From G051132615 sp051132615 (GTDB lineage Bacteria; Pseudomonadota; Gammaproteobacteria; Burkholderiales; Neisseriaceae), in contig NZ_CP152375.1 of the NCBI RefSeq assembly GCF_051132615.1, positions 1,116,001 through 1,180,000 of the forward strand: a DNA stretch of 64,000 nt. Direction: 5' to 3'. Positions 39,688 through 49,309 of this stretch are shown piece after piece (the first letter of the stretch is position 1; each line of letters opens with the position of its first letter). The notes beneath the pieces are model-generated. The model saw only the letters and a program-made list of their open reading frames with translations, was not told the origin of the DNA and did not search any database. The position numbers and the translations under genes are program-made.

Positions 39688-40455
39688 TTAAGCCATAAAA
39701 AACAAATCGTAAGCGAATTTACTGATTAAAATACACATTAAACATAAAAAACAAATCCTTAAAACTTTGGCGCCACCTAAAATGGCTAATCGAGCACCGA
39801 CAAAGCCACCAAATATATTACTGATCGCCATAGGAATAGCAAATGCCCATAAAATATTGCCGCTTGGAATAAAAAAGGACAATGCCGCAAAATTTGTGGC
39901 TAGATTAACAACCTTTGCCGCCGCGGTTGCATGCAAGAAATCAAAAGCATAAATCCTGATAAACAAAAATGTTAAAAAACTACCTGTCCCTGGCCCAAAA
40001 ATACCATCATAAAAACCAATACTGGCACCAATTAACATACCAATATATAAATCTTTATGGGTTAATGCTCGTTCAGTATGTAAACGGCCAAAATCTTTTT
40101 TGATAAAAGTGTAAATGCCTATAACGATTAACAGGACTAAGATAGCAGGCTTCATCCAGGCAACGGGGATATAAGTGACAACTTTAGCCCCAAGATAAGA
40201 AAAAATAAAAGCCAATAACGCTGTAGGTAAAATCAAACGCCAAGGCACTTTAATTTTTTTGATATATTCTCTTGCGGCAGTTGCCGTGCCACAAATAGAG
40301 GCAAATTTATTGGTGCCAAACAATACCGCAGGCGTATGATTGGGTAAAAAACTAAAAATACCAGGAATTTGAATTAAACCACCACCACCGACCGCTGCAT
40401 CCATTAATCCTGCTAAAAAGGCAATGCCAACCAATAATGCAATCGTTGTATCCAT
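39688..40455 (-). CDS. TauE/SafE-family membrane permease
   Basis: The product has 255 residues with about eight helices. The family pattern AFLAGLMDAAVGGGGLIQIPG, LFGTNKFASICGTATAAREY, SIGFYDGIFGPGTGSFLTFLF and ATNFAALSFFI is complete. Members export sulfite, sulfoacetate or related organic anions; the substrate cannot be read from the sequence. It follows the CNP1-like gene by 3 bases, so the two are co-transcribed. Confidence 0.93.
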   Translation of the reverse strand: MDTTIALLVGIAFLAGLMDAAVGGGGLIQIPGIFSFLPNHTPAVLFGTNKFASICGTATAAREYIKKIKVPWRLILPTALLAFIFSYLGAKVVTYIPVAWMKPAILVLLIVIGIYTFIKKDFGRLHTERALTHKDLYIGMLIGASIGFYDGIFGPGTGSFLTFLFIRIYAFDFLHATAAAKVVNLATNFAALSFFIPSGNILWAFAIPMAISNIFGGFVGARLAILGGAKVLRICFLCLMCILISKFAYDLFFMA

Positions 40456-40458
40456 TAT

Positions 40459-41031
40459 TTAGCTGTTCCCACCTTTGCTGGTATTGGCTCCACCCTTACC
40501 ATAATTGACTTTTGAAGAACCATCAATTATTCGTTGTATCGCAATTTGGGCACTTCTAGGCGCCCCTTCATTACACAGCATATACCGAATTTGCAATCTT
40601 GCTTTATCATCAACGCTGATACTTTTCCAGTCTGCTTTTTTATTCATAATCCATTGATGATTAAAGGTATCACCAAAGGCAAATATTTTATTTAGGCGAT
40701 TATTACACAATATGCCTTCAGCACTAAGGTTATTGGCACCACGCTGGCTTTGCAAATTCAACACATAACGAATGGTGCCATCTTCTGCCAAATCAACACT
40801 TTCTAAATCAATCATTGCTTTATTTTTATAGTTTTCTCCCACGTAAAACTCCTGCCATTTGCCTTCTTCCATAGTGCGATAAGGTGGCAAAGGTAATTTA
40901 GTTTCCCCCCAAGGGGTTTCATCCCAATTCATATGACTGTAATCAGTTCGAATTTCTGCTTGTACATAAAACGCAGAGACCAAAAATGACATAAAAATAA
41001 ATGGGGTGATTAATTTTAATAAAGACTTCAT
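40459..41031 (-). CDS. CNP1-like family exported protein
   Basis: The product has 190 residues with a signal peptide (cut after VQA). The mature part has the pattern NWDETPWGETKLPLPPYRTME, KAMIDLESVDLAEDGTIRYVL and LCNEGAPRSAQ of the CNP1-like family known from Neisseria and other betaproteobacteria. The function is unknown. A Gly/Asn/Ser tail ends it. It is divergent from nadK across a 195-base gap. Confidence 0.85.
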   Translation of the reverse strand: MKSLLKLITPFIFMSFLVSAFYVQAEIRTDYSHMNWDETPWGETKLPLPPYRTMEEGKWQEFYVGENYKNKAMIDLESVDLAEDGTIRYVLNLQSQRGANNLSAEGILCNNRLNKIFAFGDTFNHQWIMNKKADWKSISVDDKARLQIRYMLCNEGAPRSAQIAIQRIIDGSSKVNYGKGGANTSKGGNS

Positions 41032-41226
41032 CTATCTATTCCTATACCTCGGATATAACGTTGTTATTCTACTCCTTCCATGCCAATTTAAACAGTTCAT
41101 TACTCAGATAATTAAAGCTATTTATCCAAACAAATAAAATAAAAGATTGCCAACATAAGAACTATTGCTAAAATACACCATTATGTCTTTTTAAAAACAC
41201 CCTATGTATAAAGATGATCAATAATC

Positions 41227-42111
41227 ATGAATACTTTATTTAAAAACGTTGGCTTAGTTTTACGTCCTGATACAGTCGGCATTCATGATGCCACTAAAAC
41301 ACTGGTCTCGTTTTTAAAAGAAAACCAAATCAATGTTTACATTGAAGATGAAAGCTTGAACGATTTTTCTGACACAGACAAACCTGATTGCAGTTTATTA
41401 AATAAAGAAGTGTTGGGTAAACTATGTGATTTGATTATTGTATTGGGTGGAGATGGCACTTTATTGTCGGTTGCCCGAAAAATCGCCCCTTATCGAGTGC
41501 CCTTAATCGGTATTAATCAAGGGCGATTAGGGTTTATGACCGATATTTCTAAAGAAAATATGATTCCTGCTTTAGAAAAAATGTTTATTGGCGAGTTTGT
41601 CCCCGAAGAACGTATTATGCTTGAAGCTTCTGTTTTACGGAACAATAAAGAAGTCAAACATGCTCTAGCACTCAACGATGTTGTCTTCAGCCGTGGCAGT
41701 ATGGGGCAAATGATTGAGTTTGAATTATTTATTGATGAACAATTTGTGTATACCCAACGCTCAGACGGTTTAATTGTCTCTTCTCCAACAGGTTCTACTG
41801 CCTATGCCTTATCTTCTGGTGGCCCAATATTACAACCTACTCTACCAGCCTTTACTTTAGTGCCTATTTGCCCTCAAGCCATGAATAACAGACCTATTGT
41901 CATTAACGATACCGCTCAAGTCTGCTTTTTACTGACAAAAGGCGGGGACACTCGTGTTCACTTTGATGGCCAATCATTGTTTGATCTGGCAGAAATGGAT
42001 CAAGTATTTATTAGACGGTACCGTAATACCTTACGCATGTTACATCCACAAGACTATAATTATTATCATACACTCAGACAAAAACTACACTGGGGTGAAC
42101 GCCTTATCTAG
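41227..42111 (+). CDS. nadK: NAD kinase
   Basis: The product has 294 residues. The catalytic GGDGTLLSVARKIAP, the NLGRLGF equivalent GINQGRLGFMTDI, NDVVFSRGSMGQMIEF and the SPTGSTAYALSSGGPIL loop are all present. It phosphorylates NAD to NADP with ATP. recN follows 11 bases later, an arrangement found in many proteobacteria. Confidence 0.97.
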   Translation: MNTLFKNVGLVLRPDTVGIHDATKTLVSFLKENQINVYIEDESLNDFSDTDKPDCSLLNKEVLGKLCDLIIVLGGDGTLLSVARKIAPYRVPLIGINQGRLGFMTDISKENMIPALEKMFIGEFVPEERIMLEASVLRNNKEVKHALALNDVVFSRGSMGQMIEFELFIDEQFVYTQRSDGLIVSSPTGSTAYALSSGGPILQPTLPAFTLVPICPQAMNNRPIVINDTAQVCFLLTKGGDTRVHFDGQSLFDLAEMDQVFIRRYRNTLRMLHPQDYNYYHTLRQKLHWGERLI

Positions 42112-42122
42112 AAAGAACCATC

Positions 42123-43787
42123 ATGCTTTTGTCCTTATCATTAAAAAATTTTGTGATTGTTGAACAACTTAACTTGGATTTCCAAAGCGGTTTTACTGTA
42201 TTAACAGGGGAAACGGGCGCAGGTAAATCCATCACGTTAGATGCGCTTGGCTTGCTGATGGGGGATAAAGCCAGTGCCGATCAGGTAAGGTCTGGCACAA
42301 AAGAAGCACAACTGTCGGCTCTTTTTGACCTAACTCAATTGCCAGATGTACAAAAACAATTACAGGGACAAGGTTTATTGTCAGAAGGTGAAACAGAGCT
42401 GAGCGTCCGAAGAACCTTGGATCACTCAGGGAAAAGCCGCAGCTTCATCAATAATCAAACCGCCACTTTGGCCCAGTTAAAAGCCTTAGGGGAAGAGCTG
42501 ATTGATATCCATGGACAAAATGCACATCAATCTTTAAACAGAGAAGCAACCCAACGCCAATTATTAGACGCTTTTGCTCAAGCAAGCATTCAAGCCAAAA
42601 CCGTCAAAACTTTATTTCAAAACTGGCAAGAAGCCAAAACAGCCTATGAAACAGCGCAACATTTTGCAGAACAAATGCAAATCGAAAAAGAGCGTTTAAA
42701 CTGGCAAATAAACGAATTATCAGAGCTTAATCCAATTGAGCATGAATGGGACACACTGAATCAACAACATAAAAATATGGCTCACTCAGTAGAATTAATT
42801 GAGACAGCCACTTGGATTCAAAATGTCCTTGACGAAGGTGAGCAGAACCTGCTCAAAACCATACATCAAATACAGCACAAGCTCAGTGGTTTAGCAGATA
42901 TTCACCCTTCTTTTTCTCAAAGTTTACAAACCATTGAGTCTGTTGAAGCAGAACTGAATGATATTACCTATACCATGCGTGATGTTGCCAATAGCATTGA
43001 ATCAGATCCTGCGCAATTTAATTTGATAGAAGACAGAATGCAACAGATCACGTCACTGGCAAAAAAATACCGTACAGAACCAGAAGATTTATACAAAAAA
43101 CTCAATGAATTAAAAACACAAGCACAACAATTAGAAGAAAGCACAGATTTAGAACAACTACACTTAACTGTTGATAAGAATTATCAAGCTTACCTTGCCG
43201 AGGCAACAACACTGAGCAATATGCGCCAAAAAGCGGCCGCTCAATTAGCAAAAAAAACGACTGAACAAATGCAGTATATGGCTATGAGTGGTGCACAATT
43301 TGCGGTGATACTCACCCCTTATCAAGAACCTCATGCCTCAGGCTTAGAACAGGTTAGCTATCAGGTCGCATTAAACCAAGGCTCTTCACTAAAGCCTTTA
43401 AATAAAGTCGCTTCTGGTGGAGAATTATCCCGTATCAGCTTGAGCTTACAAGTTGTGATGAGCCAATTTACCCGTGTACCTACCCTTATTTTTGATGAGG
43501 TAGATGCGGGTATCGGTGGAAGAGTCGCACAAATGGTTGGCAAACTACTGCATGACTTAGGCAAACATTATCAAGTATTGGCCATTACCCACCTACCCCA
43601 AGTTGCTTCCTGTGGAGAACACCATTGGCAAGTGAGCAAATACAGTAAAGAAGGGCAAACATTTAGCCAAATTAAGGTACTCAATAACAATGAAAGAGTG
43701 GATGAAATTGCCCGAATGCTAGGAGGAGAAGTGATTACAGAAACCACAAAAGAACATGCAAAAGAAATGTTACATTCAATAAAATAA
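42123..43787 (+). CDS. recN: DNA repair protein RecN
   Basis: The product has 554 residues. It has SMC-like architecture: Walker A GETGAGKSITLDALGLLMG at residues about 29-47, a long central coiled coil (residues 150-370), the ABC signature VASGGELSRISLSLQ, and Walker B TLIFDEVDAGIGG. RecN acts early in double-strand break repair. A LexA-type box was not identified upstream. Confidence 0.97.
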   Translation: MLLSLSLKNFVIVEQLNLDFQSGFTVLTGETGAGKSITLDALGLLMGDKASADQVRSGTKEAQLSALFDLTQLPDVQKQLQGQGLLSEGETELSVRRTLDHSGKSRSFINNQTATLAQLKALGEELIDIHGQNAHQSLNREATQRQLLDAFAQASIQAKTVKTLFQNWQEAKTAYETAQHFAEQMQIEKERLNWQINELSELNPIEHEWDTLNQQHKNMAHSVELIETATWIQNVLDEGEQNLLKTIHQIQHKLSGLADIHPSFSQSLQTIESVEAELNDITYTMRDVANSIESDPAQFNLIEDRMQQITSLAKKYRTEPEDLYKKLNELKTQAQQLEESTDLEQLHLTVDKNYQAYLAEATTLSNMRQKAAAQLAKKTTEQMQYMAMSGAQFAVILTPYQEPHASGLEQVSYQVALNQGSSLKPLNKVASGGELSRISLSLQVVMSQFTRVPTLIFDEVDAGIGGRVAQMVGKLLHDLGKHYQVLAITHLPQVASCGEHHWQVSKYSKEGQTFSQIKVLNNNERVDEIARMLGGEVITETTKEHAKEMLHSIK

Positions 43788-43865
43788 ACCATAATATTAA
43801 ATGGATTATATTTTTTAAGCATAATAAATGAATATTCAAGTATCCAAACAATGCTAAAAAATATC

Positions 43866-44702
43866 CTAATTATTGTTTGTGGCTAACCTTGCTTCATCTA
43901 CAGCATATTTCACCACAACATCATTTTGATAAAGCAGATCAGATCGCAAGCATTTAGGTTGCCCACCCACATTATATTTCGTTAAGGTATCACGCCAGAT
44001 TTCATTTTGACGATAAACAACATTATTTTTTCGGGTAAATGCATGCCTTTTTTCATAAATATGGTAACTATACGCTCGCTCTTGCTCACACAACAGTTCC
44101 CCTTCAAGTTGGTGCTCACCAACATGTAAACTCAACTGGAATGTTTTTTGAGTTGGGTTATAAAGCACCAAATCAATAAAATTATAAAAGATTGCGGCAC
44201 CAGAACCAAAAGGGAGTATCCGCCCATCATCAGGAAATGGATCAAAACTATGGTTTGCCCTTTCTACCACTTGTAGTTCAGAGTGTAACGCCAACCAATG
44301 AATCAAATTACTGATTTGACAAATCCCGCCACCGATACCGCTTCGGGCTTGCCCAAAAGACAGCTCCATTCCTTCCACAAAACCTCTTTTTTTTGTGGGT
44401 CTGCCCACCAAACGGCAAAAAGAAAAATACTCACTTGGCCGAATGATCACCCCATTAAGTTGGTTAACCGCTAATTTTAAATTGGTCACTTTATTGTATT
44501 GTAACTGAATATCGCTTTCACCCAATCGACGGATCAGCTTGGAGGTGTGCTTTTTATAACGGTAAGGTAAACGTTCATTTGGCTGACGCACACAACTGTA
44601 TTTTCGGCCAGAACAATGCCAAGAGAAATAACGAAAAATGCGACGCTGCCAAACTCTTAACCAATAAAGTAAGGGATGATAATGTGATAATGGCCTTCTC
44701 AT
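43866..44702 (-). CDS. VanW-family protein
   Basis: The product has 278 residues. The VanW domain (residues about 80-200) is recognised by QLNGVIIRPSEYFSFCRLVG, RGFVEGMELSFGQARSGIGGGICQISNLIHWLAL and RANHSFDPFPDDGR. The family name comes from vancomycin-resistance clusters, but its role is unknown. The N-terminal 45 residues are Arg/Tyr-rich. It is a single gene between recN and the acyltransferase. Confidence 0.9.
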   Translation of the reverse strand: MRRPLSHYHPLLYWLRVWQRRIFRYFSWHCSGRKYSCVRQPNERLPYRYKKHTSKLIRRLGESDIQLQYNKVTNLKLAVNQLNGVIIRPSEYFSFCRLVGRPTKKRGFVEGMELSFGQARSGIGGGICQISNLIHWLALHSELQVVERANHSFDPFPDDGRILPFGSGAAIFYNFIDLVLYNPTQKTFQLSLHVGEHQLEGELLCEQERAYSYHIYEKRHAFTRKNNVVYRQNEIWRDTLTKYNVGGQPKCLRSDLLYQNDVVVKYAVDEARLATNNN

Positions 44703-44826
44703 GCAATACTCAAACTCTATTTTTCATGTATTCATTGAGTATATAAATATTGTGTGAAGACAATGTGAAGTAATACCAAGGAAACAAAACAGATTCAATA
44801 TATAAAAACATCATATTATTTATTCA

Positions 44827-45480
44827 TTAACCATGGTTTCTGCCATTGTATGCTTTGTCCTGCAATGTTTCAAAACGCTGTTTTAAATGCTCAATAAATG
44901 CAGTTTTATTCTCATCTTCTGTCACATACATAGGTTCATCTATATACACATCAATAAAAAATGGCACAGGAATACGCTGTCCTTTTCCCATTGCTCGGCC
45001 TAAGCCATGCATATAAACAGGAATTACTGGCACATCAGGACATTGTTGGCATAAAAACCATAAACCCGACTTTAATTCAGACATCTGTTCGGGTTCCCCC
45101 CGCGTCCCTTCAGGAAAAAGAATCAAAATTTTATTGTTTTTAAGTGCTTCAACGCAACCTGCCAATGGATCATGTTCTTTTGGTGAACCGCCTTTACGTT
45201 CAACCGGAATAATGCCAATAACTTTAGTTGAAAACCAAGCAAACCATTTATTTTTCATAAAATAATCAGCTGCCGCCGCTGGATGCACATCAGAAATTAG
45301 AGATAAGGGAAACAAAGTCAATAAAGTTAACGTATCCAAATGGCTATTGTGATTCCCAACAATAATGGCGGGACCTTTTTTAGGTAAACGCTCTCTTTTA
45401 CTGACAGAAACACCCAACCAGACCAACACCACTGGGTAAGCCACCAGAATGATAAATAATTTGCGTAATAGGTTATTCAT
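44827..45480 (-). CDS. PlsC-type lysophospholipid acyltransferase
   Basis: The product has 217 residues. A membrane helix at the start (LLRKLFIILVAYPVVLVWLGV) precedes the acyltransferase core: HX4D in GNHNSHLDTLTLL, VERKGGSP and the substrate loop LFPEGTRGEPEQMSE. It transfers acyl chains onto lysophospholipid or glycerol phosphate. It follows cdsA by 11 bases, linking acylation to CDP-diacylglycerol synthesis. Confidence 0.92.
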   Translation of the reverse strand: MNNLLRKLFIILVAYPVVLVWLGVSVSKRERLPKKGPAIIVGNHNSHLDTLTLLTLFPLSLISDVHPAAAADYFMKNKWFAWFSTKVIGIIPVERKGGSPKEHDPLAGCVEALKNNKILILFPEGTRGEPEQMSELKSGLWFLCQQCPDVPVIPVYMHGLGRAMGKGQRIPVPFFIDVYIDEPMYVTEDENKTAFIEHLKQRFETLQDKAYNGRNHG

Positions 45481-45491
45481 GACTCAAAGGC

Positions 45492-46424
45492 TCAAAAATA
45501 ATAATAGTAAATAAAATGGAAAAAAATTGGTGCTGTATAAATTAAAGAGTCCAGCCGATCTAAAATACCACCATGCCCTGGCAATAATTTACCAGAATCT
45601 TTTACCCCAATATCCCGTTTTACAGCAGACATCACCACGTCCCCAATAAAACCAAACACACCAATCAGAAGGCCTGCCAATAAACAATGCAATAATCCTA
45701 AAGGAGAAAACGTCATGGGGGTCAAAATCGGCCCCAAAATTAAAGCCAACACCATGGTCGTCGCAATACCACCAAGTAATCCTTCCACTGTTTTATTGGG
45801 GCTCACTTTAGGGATAATTTTTCTCTTACCCAGTGTTTTACCCCATAAATATTGAGCAATATCATTACACTCTGTTAAAGCAACCAAATAAATCACCATA
45901 AGTGCACCCGTACTTTTATCGTCCCCTAAGACATTTAAAAAAGCCACATGGCTAATGGCAAAAACCGTAGTCATGACCCCCCAATGGAGGGTAGCGGCTG
46001 AATGTAAAAACCCTTTTGTATCCCCTATTAACACCATGACAGTTGGTAAAAACAAAAATACATAAACGGGAATAAAGACAATAAACATGCCAAACCATTC
46101 GGCACCCACAAAATAATATTGTATGGGTATACTCACATAGGCCCATAACAAAGGGGTATTGTCTGAATACCTTGTTGGGATCATGGTGAAAAATTCTTTT
46201 AACGCCAAGAAACTGATGAACCCAAAAATGATCAAAGAAACAACTTGAGGTGTACTAATGGCCAAGACAAATACCAACACAATCAGCCACCATGTTTGCA
46301 TACGCTGGGTCAGTTCTGTCCAGTCTTTATCAGGATGGCGCTTACGCACAACATAAACCATACATTGCGCTAAAATCAGAATAATAAAAAAACTGCAAAT
46401 TGCAGTAAAAAGGGTAATATTCAT
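45492..46424 (-). CDS. cdsA: Phosphatidate cytidylyltransferase
   Basis: The product has 310 residues with eight or so membrane helices. The CDS signature SAVKRDIGVKDSGKLLPGHGG followed by ILDRLDS is complete. The enzyme makes CDP-diacylglycerol, the precursor of bacterial phospholipids. The gene has no uppS or dxr neighbour here, unlike the common lpx cluster, but pairs with a PlsC-type gene. Confidence 0.93.
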   Translation of the reverse strand: MNITLFTAICSFFIILILAQCMVYVVRKRHPDKDWTELTQRMQTWWLIVLVFVLAISTPQVVSLIIFGFISFLALKEFFTMIPTRYSDNTPLLWAYVSIPIQYYFVGAEWFGMFIVFIPVYVFLFLPTVMVLIGDTKGFLHSAATLHWGVMTTVFAISHVAFLNVLGDDKSTGALMVIYLVALTECNDIAQYLWGKTLGKRKIIPKVSPNKTVEGLLGGIATTMVLALILGPILTPMTFSPLGLLHCLLAGLLIGVFGFIGDVVMSAVKRDIGVKDSGKLLPGHGGILDRLDSLIYTAPIFFHFIYYYYF

Positions 46425-46805
46425 TTATCCACTATTCTTTGAAATCAAAACTACTTGATCGTTAAAATCAGGTAAAGTATACCATTCCTTACGTATTTAT
46501 TCTTCCCTGAAAATACTTGGTTAAAACACATACTTTGAATTTTTCATCATATATTTTAATAAATAGACTAGATTAATCGTTTTATCTTTAAACATCACTC
46601 AATCAATTATATAAAATTTAAACTAAAAACAGCTTGAGCATAAAACAATCAAAATGATGCTTTTTTATTGCAAGCCACAAAAAATAACACCAACATACTT
46701 ACTTTTTTCAAGAAAACTTGTTATCCTTTGCCTCATTAATTCAACAAATCATCCAAAAAATCCTGAATGGATCACCTGATTTTTTGTACAAGTTTTGGAT
46801 CTTAT
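46425..46805. other. Divergent intergenic region between cdsA and the yfa-type operon
   Basis: This is 381 bases of AT-rich sequence. It must hold the promoters of both units, but no single promoter stands out. No further gene was recognised. Confidence 0.5.
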
Positions 46806-48653
46806 ATGACCTATTCTTTGCCTGCTTTCAAAAAAGTTGCCAAATATTTACTCCTGTTTATCGTGCTAGCCGCATCAGTTGCGGGTTGTCGTTTTTTTCA
46901 AGATAGAAAAGGTTCCTTTACTGTTGGTCAAGTATGGGTAGATATGTCTAAGCCTGATGTGATGATTTTAAGCCAAAATTTAGCTAGGCTACCCAAAGAC
47001 ATTTTAACAGTCCCTCTACTGAATCAATTGCTCACAGAAGATTTGATTTTTTATTACGACAATGCCCCATCAAAACTTTCTATTCAGGGCAGCATTAATC
47101 GCATCGCTTTTGAACATCAGTTATCCGTTCCAGAACAAATTGTGCAAAAAATCATTTCTGAACCATCAGAACTTTATGTTTGGAATGGTTCAACAGGGCG
47201 TCCAGAATACTGGATGCTGGCTACCAAAAATTCAGGTACCACAAAATTAATCCAAGGCTTGAGTAAAATTGCATTAAGTGACAGCCAATTGATTGAAGCG
47301 GCAACCATTAAAGTAGATGGGGAAAAAGTCCCTTTATATGCATTGTATTATCAAAATCATGTGGGGCTTTTTGCCAGCTTCAAAGACCGTTTAGTTTTTT
47401 TATCCGATGCAGGTATGTTATTTGAACAAAAAGAAACAGAAAGCCAAATCCCTCCAATTAAAACAGATATTGGATATGATTACGATAATAGAGAAAACCC
47501 TGTTACTGCATATGATGCTGCAAATGGAGAAAACCCTGTTCCCAAAACTGCCAGTACTGCGCCAAAAGTAAATGGCAAACTGTTACAAGATAGAGTAGAA
47601 CAAGTTGAACTGTTATTAAGTGCAAAACCTGACAACCAACAAAAAATTATGCGCACTGTTGGTTTAAATATGCCCAAAAAAGGACACAGCATCACAGCAA
47701 ACGCCTCATTTTTAGCCTTTTCTTACCAGAGTGCTTTACCTGGCTTTAATGCTGTTCGCTTTGAATTTGATGGACAAAAATGGCACAGTGAAGCTGCCAT
47801 TACCCCAGAATTATTGCCTGAACGAAAATGGCATAGCGAGGCTTTATTTCAAATGAGCCCTGCGGATGCGGCACTGTGTGCTTCATTACCCGTTAATTGG
47901 TCTGAAATGGCGAAAAACACTGAATCTATTTCTTTCGTACAAAACAGCAAATTGGACTTAAATCAATTTAATGATCCTGTCTTAATGTGCTGGTACGAAA
48001 ATAAGCCTTTTTCCGCACCTTTATTGATTGCAAAACTGAAAAATAAAGAAGTGGCAACAACACAAATTCCTGCGCTCACTGCTTTATTTGAGCAAATCAT
48101 TGGTGCCAAAGAATTTGAAAATAAAAAACGTTTCGATGTTGAGAAGCAAACTGTTACACCTGATATTGTGATGATGAGCCGCATAGTCAGCGCTCGCTAT
48201 GGTAGCCACAACGTAAAAGATTTGCCTAAAACATTTACAGGGAAAATGTCCTCTCAGCGCTATTTTCCAGCGGCATTGGCTGTTTCAGGTGAGTATGTAT
48301 TTTTCTCACCCGATGAAGACTTAGTCAAACAAGCTGTGAGCGTTTATCAAAAAAACTTTCCTGCATTATCTGACCAAATGCAACAAAAAGAACGCACCAT
48401 TGCATGGGTTAATTCAAAACAACTAGCCAAACTACTTGAACAACAAATGTTGGATGCTTTATCTGCACATTCTGAAACAGATTTACGTAAAGTCTCGCAA
48501 GAACAAATAAAACCCAAATTAGATCTGTTAGCAAAACAGCCAATATGGGCGATTATTTTAGATGATGTGCCTACTTTAGTAGGCAGCAAAAACGCCAAAC
48601 ATATTTGGTTACCGTTACATTGGCAAGAACAGAACAAAACCATCACACCATGA
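46806..48653 (+). CDS. DUF2138 protein (YfaA-like), first gene of the alpha-2-macroglobulin operon
   Basis: The product has 615 residues from the ATG at 46806, which follows GGAT; an ATG 39 bases earlier lacks a ribosome-binding site. A signal sequence with a lipobox-like end (ASVAGC) precedes a large periplasmic domain (VDMSKPDVMILSQNLARLPKDI, EPSELYVWNGSTGRPEYWML). These are DUF2138 hallmarks. In E. coli the family begins the yfaATSQP set around an alpha-2-macroglobulin. Its stop overlaps the next start as ATGA. Confidence 0.85.
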   Translation: MTYSLPAFKKVAKYLLLFIVLAASVAGCRFFQDRKGSFTVGQVWVDMSKPDVMILSQNLARLPKDILTVPLLNQLLTEDLIFYYDNAPSKLSIQGSINRIAFEHQLSVPEQIVQKIISEPSELYVWNGSTGRPEYWMLATKNSGTTKLIQGLSKIALSDSQLIEAATIKVDGEKVPLYALYYQNHVGLFASFKDRLVFLSDAGMLFEQKETESQIPPIKTDIGYDYDNRENPVTAYDAANGENPVPKTASTAPKVNGKLLQDRVEQVELLLSAKPDNQQKIMRTVGLNMPKKGHSITANASFLAFSYQSALPGFNAVRFEFDGQKWHSEAAITPELLPERKWHSEALFQMSPADAALCASLPVNWSEMAKNTESISFVQNSKLDLNQFNDPVLMCWYENKPFSAPLLIAKLKNKEVATTQIPALTALFEQIIGAKEFENKKRFDVEKQTVTPDIVMMSRIVSARYGSHNVKDLPKTFTGKMSSQRYFPAALAVSGEYVFFSPDEDLVKQAVSVYQKNFPALSDQMQQKERTIAWVNSKQLAKLLEQQMLDALSAHSETDLRKVSQEQIKPKLDLLAKQPIWAIILDDVPTLVGSKNAKHIWLPLHWQEQNKTITP

Positions 48654-49309
48654 AACTGAACCGCAGATCATTTATCGCCTCAGCTTTATTATTAAGCCCA
48701 ACAACATGGGCTTTAGTTGGCCATTTAAACAGCCAAAATCAAGTGATGCTGAATAAAGAGCAATCTGCTCTATTTCGTCAATGGTTTGCTGCCATCGTAC
48801 GTCAACAGTTAAAACAAGGCCCCTCTAATCGCTGGACACACAGAGATTGTGCAGGTTTGATTCGTTTTGCTGTATTTGAAACCTTACGAGAACACGATAC
48901 CAAATGGCGGGCAGCCAGTGGTTTTGAACTGGCACAATTGCCCGCCGAGCTAAACCTTAATGCAGCACAAAAAAACCTAAAAAATGAGTGGATTACCATT
49001 GAAGGCAATAAAAGTGCGTATGTGAGCGCTCTGGCTTTAATTCAAAAAAACAGTGTATTTGTCAGCAAAAACATGAACCAAGCCCAGATAGGTGATCTGC
49101 TGTTTTTTGATCAAGGTGATGCGCAACACTTAATGATATGGTTGGGCAACCTAATTGCCTACCATACAGGAACAGTAACAAAAACAGACAACGGTTTAAG
49201 AGCCGTTTTGATACCCGAATTATTAAATTGGAAGGATACGCGGTGGCGAATCAATCAAAACAATCCCAACTTCATCGGCATTTACCGTTTGGGCTTTTTA
49301 TCCCGATAA
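48650..49309 (+). CDS. DUF1175 protein (YfaT-like)
   Basis: The product has 219 residues. A Tat-like signal (KLNRRSFIASALLLSPTTWA) precedes a NlpC/P60-like fold: HRDCAGLIRFAVFETLREHD with a candidate Cys, GDLLFFDQGDAQHLMIWLGN with His, and AYHTGT. This is the DUF1175 pattern. A peptidoglycan-related role is possible. It overlaps its neighbours on both sides. Confidence 0.85.
   Translation: MKLNRRSFIASALLLSPTTWALVGHLNSQNQVMLNKEQSALFRQWFAAIVRQQLKQGPSNRWTHRDCAGLIRFAVFETLREHDTKWRAASGFELAQLPAELNLNAAQKNLKNEWITIEGNKSAYVSALALIQKNSVFVSKNMNQAQIGDLLFFDQGDAQHLMIWLGNLIAYHTGTVTKTDNGLRAVLIPELLNWKDTRWRINQNNPNFIGIYRLGFLSR

Noticed and set aside
49138..49242. Upstream extension of the alpha-2-macroglobulin gene
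   Set aside because: It lies inside the yfaT-like gene. The GTG at 49243 has a good ribosome-binding site and directly precedes the signal peptide.
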